From: Nitratireductor aquimarinus
GTDB lineage: Bacteria > Pseudomonadota > Alphaproteobacteria > Rhizobiales > Rhizobiaceae
Direction of reading: 5' to 3'
NCBI RefSeq assembly: GCF_017255295.1
Contig: NZ_JAFKDE010000003.1
Location: forward strand, 62,001 to 126,000
DNA length: 64,000 bases
Under the pieces are notes generated by a model. The model did not search any database and was not told where the DNA came from. It was given only the letters and a program-made list of their open reading frames with translations. Every line of letters starts with the position of its first letter. The stretch's first letter is position 1. Below, in pieces: positions 57,794 through 64,000 of this stretch. The translations under genes and the position numbers were made by a program.

Positions 57794-58125
57794 TCTCAGA
57801 GCCCAATTCGTTGCAAGTCTGCAACGGCGCTCCCGTTTTGTGCTGTTCGCGCCGGGGGCGCTGCAATCGCCGTATTTTGCCCACAAGCGTGAGGCATTAA
57901 GAGCAGGCGCATGATTTTCCGGCTGTCCTTGCACGAGCGGGCGAAGATCGTGAAAAGAAATGGTATATTGGAATCGCATGGAATGAAGACAGCGGACTGC
58001 GTTGCGGTGGCAATCCACCATTCGCCTGTCCCTCTTTGTCCTGCCGATAAGACTTGGAAAGGCTGCGCGGGGCAGTTGCCGCTGACGGGCGGTGAAGTTG
58101 CGACCGGGCTTGAATTGGAGCGGGC
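57794..58125. other. 332-bp gap between amiC and mrcA
   Basis: No gene and no clear terminator are visible. A promoter for mrcA probably lies here, but no convincing -35/-10 pair is seen. The gap is large enough that mrcA is probably transcribed separately from amiC. Confidence 0.4.
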
Positions 58126-60582
58126 ATGATACGTCTCATCGGGTATTTCTTCGGCGTTGGCATCGTGCTGGCGCTGCTGGTGGCTGCGGGCATCGCGCTC
58201 TACATCGGCGATCTGACCAAGGATCTGCCCGATTACGAGGTGCTGGCGAAATATGAGCCGCCGGTCACGACCCGCGTTCACGCCTCCGATGGCGCACTCA
58301 TGGCCGAGTTCGCGCGCGAGCGTCGCCTCTACCTTCCGATCCAGGCCGTTCCGGATCGCGTCAAGGCTGCGTTCCTTTCCGCAGAAGACAAGAATTTCTA
58401 CAAGCATCCGGGCATCGACGTGACGGGCCTTGCCCGCGCCGTCGTGACGAATGCGCGCAATCTGGGGTCGGGCCGGCGTCCGGTCGGCGCGTCCACGATC
58501 ACGCAGCAGGTGGCGAAGAACTTCCTTCTCACCTCCGACCAGACCATGCAGCGAAAGATCAAGGAGATGGTGCTCTCCTTCCGCATCGAGCAGGCCTATT
58601 CCAAGGACCGCATCCTCGAACTTTATCTGAACGAGATTTTCTTCGGTCTCGGTGCTTACGGCATCGCCGGCGCGGCGCTGACCTATTTCGACAAGTCGGT
58701 CAACGAGCTGACGCTGGAAGAAGCGGCCTATCTCGCTGCTCTTCCCAAGGGCCCGTCGAACTACCATCCCTTCCGTCACACCGAGCGCGCCATCGAGCGC
58801 CGCAACTGGGTGATCGACCAGATGGTCGAGAATGGTTACGCCACGGCTGAAGAGGGCGAGAAGGCCAAGAACACCGGCCTCAACGTTTCGCCGCGTCGCC
58901 GGGGCACCTATCTGTTCGCCGGCGAGTACTTCACCGAGGAAGTGCGCCGCGACATCATTTCGCGCTATGGCGAAGATGCGCTCTACGAGGGCGGCCTTTC
59001 CGTCCGCACCACGCTCGATCCGCAGATGCAGCTTTATGCGCGCAAGGCGCTGCACAATGGCCTTCTGCGCTATGACACGCTGCGCGGCTATCGCGGACCG
59101 GTCACGCAGATCGACGTTTCCGGCGACTGGGGTGCAGCCCTCGGCGAAGTCGATGGGCTGAGCGATGTTCCCGAGTGGAATGTGGCCGTGGTTCTTGGAA
59201 CCGAAGACAACAAGATTTCCATTGGCCTCAAGCCTGAACGTGAGGTTTCCGGCGCACTGTCCGAGGAACGCACGACCGGTACGATTGCGCTGGAAGACAT
59301 GAAATGGGCCATGCGGCACGTGGTGGACGGCAAGCGCCTCAAGGCGGAACGCCAGTCCGACGTTCTGAAGCCGGGCGATGTGATCTTTGTTGAGAAGAAA
59401 GCTGACACGGACCGCGCGTGGACGCTGCGCCAGGTGCCCGAGGTTGAGGGCGCGCTTGTCGCCATGGACCCGCACACGGGCCGCGTTCTGGCCATGGTCG
59501 GCGGCTTCTCCTACGCCGAATCCGAATTCAACCGTGCAACGCAGGCCTATCGTCAGCCCGGCTCGGCCTTCAAGCCGGTCGTCTATGCCGCCGCGCTCGA
59601 CAATGGTTACACGCCTGCCTCCGTGGTGCTTGATGCTCCGATCTCGGTGCAGGTCGGCAATGATGTGTGGGAGCCGAAGAACTACGGCGGCAAGTTTGCC
59701 GGCCCTTCGACCCTGCGCGCCGGTATCGAGCGTTCGCGTAACCTGATGACCGTGCGGCTTGCCAAGGATATGGGCATGCCGCTCGTTGCCGATTATGCCG
59801 AGCATTTCGGCATCTACGACAAGATGCTGCCGGTTCTGGCCATGTCGCTCGGCTCGGGCGAAACCACAGTCATGCGCATGGTTTCCGCCTATGCGGTCAT
59901 GGCCAATGGCGGCAAGCAGATCGTTCCGTCGCTGATCGACCGTATTCAGGATCGCTACGGCAAGACTGTCTACAAGCATGACCGTCGCGAATGCGTGGGC
60001 TGTGTTGCCAGCGAATGGACCAATCAGGAAGAGCCCGAGATCATCAATGATCGCGAGCAGGTTCTCGACCCGATGACCGCCTACCAGATCACCTCCATGA
60101 TGGAAGGCGTGGTGAAGCGCGGTACGGCAACCTCCATTGCCGAACTCGGCCGTCCCATCGCCGGCAAGACCGGCACCACCAATGACGAGAAGGATGCCTG
60201 GTTCGTTGGCTACACGCCTGATCTCGTGGTTGGCGTCTTCATGGGCTTCGACACGCCGCGCCCGATGGGCCGTGGTTCGACCGGTGGCGGTCTGGCCGCG
60301 CCGATCTTCAAGGAGTTCATGGGCAATGCGCTCAAGGACATGCGCCCGGTGGACTTCCAGGTGCCCGAGGGCATGAACATCATCCCGATTGACCGCAAGA
60401 CCGGCATGCGCGCCGAGTCGGGCCAGCCGGGCGTCATCATGGAAGCCTTCAAGCCCGGCACGGGACCGGCCGACAGCTACTGGGTGATCGGCATGGAAGA
60501 TTTGGAAGGCATGGGCGGGCCGCGGGTTGTTTCGCCACAGGCCAACCGGGCGGTGAATTCCGGCGCTGGCGGCCTCTACTGA
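58126..60582 (+). CDS. mrcA: Penicillin-binding protein 1A (bifunctional glycosyltransferase/transpeptidase)
   Basis: 818 residues. A transmembrane anchor (about 7-30) is followed by a GT51 glycosyltransferase (about 60-240) with EDKNFYKHPGID and GASTITQQVAKNF. An OB-like insert follows, then the transpeptidase (about 430-740) with SxxK in QPGSAFKPV (Ser about 479), SxN in ERSRNLM (about 536) and KTG in GKTGTTNDEKDAW (about 681). It polymerises glycan and crosslinks stems; in Agrobacterium PBP1a is the main elongation synthase at the growth pole. GGAG lies 6 bases before the ATG. Precedes prfB. Confidence 0.97.
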   Translation: MIRLIGYFFGVGIVLALLVAAGIALYIGDLTKDLPDYEVLAKYEPPVTTRVHASDGALMAEFARERRLYLPIQAVPDRVKAAFLSAEDKNFYKHPGIDVTGLARAVVTNARNLGSGRRPVGASTITQQVAKNFLLTSDQTMQRKIKEMVLSFRIEQAYSKDRILELYLNEIFFGLGAYGIAGAALTYFDKSVNELTLEEAAYLAALPKGPSNYHPFRHTERAIERRNWVIDQMVENGYATAEEGEKAKNTGLNVSPRRRGTYLFAGEYFTEEVRRDIISRYGEDALYEGGLSVRTTLDPQMQLYARKALHNGLLRYDTLRGYRGPVTQIDVSGDWGAALGEVDGLSDVPEWNVAVVLGTEDNKISIGLKPEREVSGALSEERTTGTIALEDMKWAMRHVVDGKRLKAERQSDVLKPGDVIFVEKKADTDRAWTLRQVPEVEGALVAMDPHTGRVLAMVGGFSYAESEFNRATQAYRQPGSAFKPVVYAAALDNGYTPASVVLDAPISVQVGNDVWEPKNYGGKFAGPSTLRAGIERSRNLMTVRLAKDMGMPLVADYAEHFGIYDKMLPVLAMSLGSGETTVMRMVSAYAVMANGGKQIVPSLIDRIQDRYGKTVYKHDRRECVGCVASEWTNQEEPEIINDREQVLDPMTAYQITSMMEGVVKRGTATSIAELGRPIAGKTGTTNDEKDAWFVGYTPDLVVGVFMGFDTPRPMGRGSTGGGLAAPIFKEFMGNALKDMRPVDFQVPEGMNIIPIDRKTGMRAESGQPGVIMEAFKPGTGPADSYWVIGMEDLEGMGGPRVVSPQANRAVNSGAGGLY

Positions 60583-60603
60583 CGCAGCGTTCTGAATCTG
60601 TGA

Positions 60604-60630
60604 CGCGCCCGCTTTACACAGGCGGGCGCG
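60604..60630 (+). terminator. GC-rich hairpin after mrcA
   Basis: CGCGCCCGC (60604-60612) pairs with GCGGGCGCG (60622-60630), 9-nt loop. No T-run follows, so partial termination or mRNA end protection is more likely than full termination. Confidence 0.5.
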
Positions 60631-60701
60631 GTTCATATGGTCCGACGCGATTCAGGAAGCGTTTCCTGAAAAATCCAACAAAGCCGAGGTGTTGATCTGC
60701 A

Positions 60702-61833
60702 ATGCGTGCGGAAACCGAAAATCTTGTCGACGAAATCAAGCAGGCCATAAGCCTGCTGAGGAGGCATCTTTGACTGGGATGAGGCAGTAAAGAGGCTGGA
60801 ATACCTGAATTCGCGCGCTGAAGAGGCCGATCTGTGGAACGATCCGCAGGAGGCGCAGAAGCTGATGCGTGAACGTCAGATGCTGGAAGACAATATCAGC
60901 GGGGTCCGTGATCTGACCCAGGCGCTTGAGGACAATATCGGCCTCATCGAGCTTGGTGAGGAAGAGGGCGACGCTGACGTGGTGACGGAAGCCGAGAGCG
61001 CGCTCAAGGTGCTCAAGGACGAGATTGCCGCGCGCCAGGTGGAGACGCTGCTCTCCGGCGAGGCCGATGGCAACGACACCTATCTCGAAATCCATGCAGG
61101 CGCCGGCGGCACCGAGAGTCAGGACTGGGCACAGATCCTGCTGCGCATGTACACGCGCTGGGCCGAACGTCGCGGCATGAAGGTCGATGTCATGGAAGTC
61201 CATGACGGCGAAGAGGCAGGTATCAAGTCGGCAACCCTTCTGATCAAGGGGCGCAACGCCTATGGCTGGCTGAAGACCGAATCGGGCGTGCACCGTCTGG
61301 TTCGCATTTCGCCTTTCGACAGCGCTGCGCGCCGGCACACATCCTTTGCCAGCGCCTGGGTCTATCCGGTCATCGACGACACGATCGAGATCGACATTCC
61401 CGATTCGGACGTGCGCGTGGATACCTATCGCGCTTCCGGCGCGGGCGGACAGCACGTCAACACGACCGACTCGGCCGTTCGCATCACGCACATTCCGACC
61501 GGCATTGTCGTGCAGTGTCAGAAGGAACGCTCCCAGCACAAGAACCGCGCAACCGCGTGGGACATGCTGCGCGCGCGCATTTACGAGGACGAGCTGAAGA
61601 AGCGGGAAGATGCGGCCAGCGCCACCGAGGCGTCCAAGACCGACATCGGTTGGGGACACCAGATCCGCTCCTACGTCATGCAGCCCTATCAGCTGGTGAA
61701 GGATCTGCGCACAGGCGTGGAAAGCACCAGCCCGCAGGACGTGCTCGACGGCAAGCTTGATGCGTTCATGGAAGCCGCACTGTCGCAGCGCGTGCATGGC
61801 GGGGAAGGGGCCGAGGTCGAAGACCTCGCCTGA
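60702..61833 (+). CDS. prfB: Peptide chain release factor 2 (programmed +1 frameshift)
   Basis: RF2 recognises UGA and UAA. The first part reads 60702-60770 (23 codons) and meets an in-frame TGA at 60771-60773. After a +1 shift the frame continues at 60772 to 61833, giving about 376 residues. The slip site is CTT-TGA-C with AGGAGG (60759-60764) three bases upstream, the canonical RF2 autoregulation signal: scarce RF2 causes more shifting and so more RF2. The second part has the codon-reading SPF tripeptide ([12 protein letters not shown]) and the catalytic GGQ ([14 protein letters not shown]). Not a mutation. Confidence 0.96.
60759..60774 (+). promoter_or_regulatory. prfB programmed frameshift site
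   Basis: Shine-Dalgarno-like AGGAGG (60759-60764), CAT spacer, slippery CTT, then UGA followed by C (60768-60774). Same spacing as in E. coli prfB. Confidence 0.95.
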
Positions 61834-61867
61834 ACCGGCTCATGCGTCGGCGTGAAGAGTAGAACAG

Positions 61868-61894
61868 CGGGCGGGCCTCAGGCTCGCCCGTTTT
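61868..61894 (+). terminator. Intrinsic terminator after prfB
   Basis: CGGGCG with inner GGC/GGC-type pairing and CGCCCG (61885-61890), followed by TTTT. 35 bases after the prfB stop. It lies just before the end of the convergent M23 gene. Confidence 0.75.
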
Positions 61895-61899
61895 GCATC

Positions 61900-63198
61900 T
61901 CAGGAGCCGTCCTTGAGAAACGCGGCGACCTTTCGACCAGCCGTGATGAACTGCGAGGGATTGATGGCCGTACCACCCTTGCGCACTTCATAGTGCAGGT
62001 GAGGGCCGGTGGAGCGACCACTGGAGCCGACCTTGCCGATCAGCGTTCCCGGCTCGACCTTCTCGCCCTTCTTGACCAGAAGCTTGCTCATATGCGCGTA
62101 GCGTGTGGTCAGTCCGTTGCCATGGTCGATTTCGACCATGCGTCCGTAACCACCGTTCCAGCCGGACTTGATGACGGTGCCGACGCCGGCCGCGTGAATG
62201 GGCGCTCCCGTCCGGGCGCGAAAGTCCATGCCGGAGTGATGCGCCCTGCGACCCAGAAACGGGTCGCGGCGGGAGCCGAAGCGGCTGGTGATCTGCGCAC
62301 CGGGAACCGGATTGGCCAGCGGCAGCGCGCGCGCCTTCCCCTTGATGTCGTTGAGGCGAGACAGCGCATCGTCCAAGTCGCGTACCTGGTCTTCGAAGGC
62401 GAGCGCACTGGCCGATGTCAGAAGCGGGCCGCCGACATGCTGTTCGCGCTCGTCTTCCGAAACGCGGACCCCGACATCATCCAGCGCGTCCGCAATGACC
62501 TCAGCGCTCTGATAGGCGTTGTCGGCCAGCGTCCTGACGCGGTCGATCTGTTCCGTCTCGATTGATGCGAGCGCGCGGTTGAGTTTCACGAAAAGAAAAT
62601 CGGCCTTGTCTGCGGCAGAAAGCGGTCGGTCATACGCCTGCGTCTGCGAACGAAGCGGCCAGGGAACGGTATCGGCTTTCGTGGGAGCGAGTGCTGCAAC
62701 CGCGATGCTGCCGGTCCGTGTCGGATCGAGAAGCGGCTCGGTGTCGGCCTTGATCTGTGGGCGCGGGGCGGGAACCGGCCCCTTTTTGGGCAGGAGTTCC
62801 GTGCCGGCGCGGTTTAGAACCGGTTCCAGGCGGCTCTGGCGCTTGGTCAGCTGATCCTGCCGGGCAAGAAGTTCGCCCACCTTTTCCTGCATGAACTGCT
62901 GGTCGAGCAATTGACGGCTGGTCACGCGGTCGAGCTGGGCGCGCAGCGACGAGATACGGTCTTCATAGGCCTGCTGGATGCGGGCCTGCCGGGCCACCGT
63001 CGCGCCGATCAGATCGTCGCGCATAACCAGATAGGACGTTGCAAGAATGTAGCCGATGCCGATCGCAGCGATCGCTGAGCCCACTGATGCGGCCATCCAT
63101 GGGCGAACAGTGAAATGTCGTATCTTTTCACCCCGCGCGATAATGATCGTGTGGGGCTCTTTTCGCTTGCCGAAAACCGCAGATTGCTGTGAACGCAT
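61900..63198 (-). CDS. M23 family (LytM-like) membrane-anchored metallopeptidase
   Basis: 432 residues. A transmembrane helix (about 34-58) is followed by a coiled coil (about 62-125), a low-complexity linker and the M23 peptidase domain (about 310-410). Zinc ligands are visible in HHSGMDF (about 321) and GPHLHYEV (about 401). Such proteins are either active DD-endopeptidases on peptidoglycan or amidase activators. The catalytic residues look intact, so enzyme activity is likely. RgsM, an M23 protein for polar growth in Sinorhizobium, has similar topology, but the identity is not established here. The bcp gene lies 184 bases upstream on the same strand. Confidence 0.88.
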   Translation of the reverse strand: MRSQQSAVFGKRKEPHTIIIARGEKIRHFTVRPWMAASVGSAIAAIGIGYILATSYLVMRDDLIGATVARQARIQQAYEDRISSLRAQLDRVTSRQLLDQQFMQEKVGELLARQDQLTKRQSRLEPVLNRAGTELLPKKGPVPAPRPQIKADTEPLLDPTRTGSIAVAALAPTKADTVPWPLRSQTQAYDRPLSAADKADFLFVKLNRALASIETEQIDRVRTLADNAYQSAEVIADALDDVGVRVSEDEREQHVGGPLLTSASALAFEDQVRDLDDALSRLNDIKGKARALPLANPVPGAQITSRFGSRRDPFLGRRAHHSGMDFRARTGAPIHAAGVGTVIKSGWNGGYGRMVEIDHGNGLTTRYAHMSKLLVKKGEKVEPGTLIGKVGSSGRSTGPHLHYEVRKGGTAINPSQFITAGRKVAAFLKDGS

Positions 63199-63382
63199 CA
63201 GAAAATCGAACTTCGTTGCAGGTGAGCTTTGTTCGATTTTGATTACACTTGATTAGGGTTAATAAAGCTTTTCCCGATCAGGCGGGGCGTTAAAGAAAGC
63301 GGGGCAGGTGTGCTGCTCCGCTATATTTTATCATTCCCGCCTGTATGCGCACGTCAGGCGATCCTGCCTGACCGGAACTGCT

Positions 63383-63862
63383 CTAGGCGTTCTGTCTGAG
63401 CTTCTTGGCGGCCTCGAGAACGGCCTGTGCGTGACCGGGAACCTTCACCTTGCGCCACACTTCCGCAATGCGGCCTTCCGGATCGATCAGGAAGGTGGAG
63501 CGTTCTACACCCATATATTTGCGGCCATACATGCTCTTCTCGACCCACACGCCATAGGCCTGCAGCGTTTCTTTTTCCTGATCGGAAACAAGGCCGACGG
63601 TAAGGCCGTGCTTGGTCTTGAACTTGTCATGGCTCTTGGGGCTGTCGGGAGACATGCCCAGCACGACCGTATCGACCACGTCGAATTCGGGCTTCAGTGC
63701 GGTGAAGTCGATGGCCTCGACCGTGCAGCCGCTGGTGTTGTCCTTGGGGTAAAAGAAGAGCACAACCGTCTTGCCGCGAAAGTCGGACAATCTGACCTCG
63801 CTGCCGCCATCGGCTGGCAGCACAAAATCCGGTGCTTCGCTTCCTTTGACGGGTTCTGTCAT
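63383..63862 (-). CDS. bcp: Thioredoxin-dependent peroxiredoxin (BCP/PrxQ family)
   Basis: 159 residues. Reduces hydrogen peroxide and organic peroxides using thioredoxin. The peroxidatic cysteine is in KDNTSGCTVEA (C46). Many BCPs have a resolving cysteine five residues later; here that position is aspartate (CTVEAIDF), and no other cysteine is present. It would therefore act as a one-cysteine enzyme. FFYPKDNTSG and the MSPDSPKSHDKF motif are typical. The ATG overlaps the stop of an upstream frame that runs to the window edge. Confidence 0.92.
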   Translation of the reverse strand: MTEPVKGSEAPDFVLPADGGSEVRLSDFRGKTVVLFFYPKDNTSGCTVEAIDFTALKPEFDVVDTVVLGMSPDSPKSHDKFKTKHGLTVGLVSDQEKETLQAYGVWVEKSMYGRKYMGVERSTFLIDPEGRIAEVWRKVKVPGHAQAVLEAAKKLRQNA

Positions 63863-64000
63863 TTTCTTTCCCCTGTTTGTGGATAGGCGATGAAAGGGAG
63901 AGATATAATGATGTCGATGGATTCGTCCATGGCTGCGGTGTGTCGACGGGAACGGTTGTGGATCAGGAAGGCGCTTCTCACAGGAAAATCAGGTTCAGAC

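Noticed and set aside
57796-60636. 946-codon open frame opposite mrcA
   Set aside because: Antisense of the PBP1a gene, whose active-site motifs are all intact on the plus strand.
63859-64000. Open frame on the minus strand running to the right edge, ending in ATGA overlap with bcp
   Set aside because: Only about 46 codons are visible, without recognisable motif. It could be the end of an upstream gene, but the window is too short to tell.

Overview
The window is a chromosomal segment of an alphaproteobacterium of the order Hyphomicrobiales (Rhizobiales), most like the Phyllobacteriaceae-type genera; the genus cannot be fixed from sequence alone. The basis is a high-GC genome with strong GC3 bias, a very large growth-pole-ring (GPR/RgsE) type coiled-coil protein, a CckA cell-cycle kinase, a zinc-less DksA, an NDUFA12 complex I subunit, an RNase E with a long acidic insert and a GWW tail, and small families typical of the order (DUF2865, DUF3126, DUF2155, DUF922, BTLCP). 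No rRNA, tRNA, CRISPR array, prophage or intact insertion sequence was recognised. This is mainly core, vertically inherited DNA.

Layout. 1-4.9 kb: a DUF2865 fragment, a malic enzyme-phosphotransacetylase fusion, an LpxH-like metallophosphoesterase and a dipeptide epimerase. 5.0-9.2 kb: a four-gene Mla/MCE lipid-transport operon (permease, ATPase, MCE protein, lipoprotein), then a REP-like inverted repeat and a zinc alcohol dehydrogenase. 10.6-16.6 kb: the 1611-residue GPR/RgsE homologue, a divergent Hpt-like protein and a [2Fe-2S] ferredoxin. 16.7-19.2 kb: a DUF922 protease and the folP-folB-folK operon. 19.2-23.1 kb: an exported protein, the ycjX-ycjF pair and a SixA phosphatase. 23.4-27.8 kb: dksA, a FliO-domain protein and cckA. 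27.9-35.7 kb: pncB, a cysteine-rich exported protein behind a perfect CtrA-type box, an acyl-CoA carboxylase beta subunit, glyoxalase I, a double cold-shock protein, DUF192, two alpha/beta hydrolases and an enoyl-CoA hydratase. 35.8-41.7 kb: cysE, DUF3126, two uncharacterised membrane-associated proteins, gamma carbonic anhydrase, a BTLCP protease, a decayed haloacid dehalogenase next to an AT-rich tract, and PilZ and PAS proteins. 41.9-46.8 kb: a structured RNA candidate ending in a terminator, rhomboid, CBS, a YjhX-like protein, gatB, GNAT and ndufa12. 46.9-52.8 kb: DUF2155, the aroQ-accB-accC-aat cluster, a DsbA-like protein and an M48-TPR protease. 53-64 kb: rne, then divergent amiC, mrcA and prfB (with programmed frameshift), an M23 peptidase and a peroxiredoxin.

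How the genes fit together. Several point to envelope growth and its control: a GPR-type polar scaffold, the glycan synthase PBP1a, the amidase AmiC, a membrane-anchored LytM peptidase, Mla lipid transport, and CckA, which feeds the CtrA phosphorelay. A CtrA-type box lies in the same window. Other genes serve folate synthesis, malonyl-CoA synthesis, NAD salvage, cysteine synthesis, RNA turnover and translation.

The most unusual signals are the multi-hairpin RNA candidate at 41906-42115, the direct repeats and palindrome in front of the YjhX-like gene, the phased 22- and 29-residue repeats of the GPR homologue, and the haloacid dehalogenase remnant. No clearly new multi-gene system was found.
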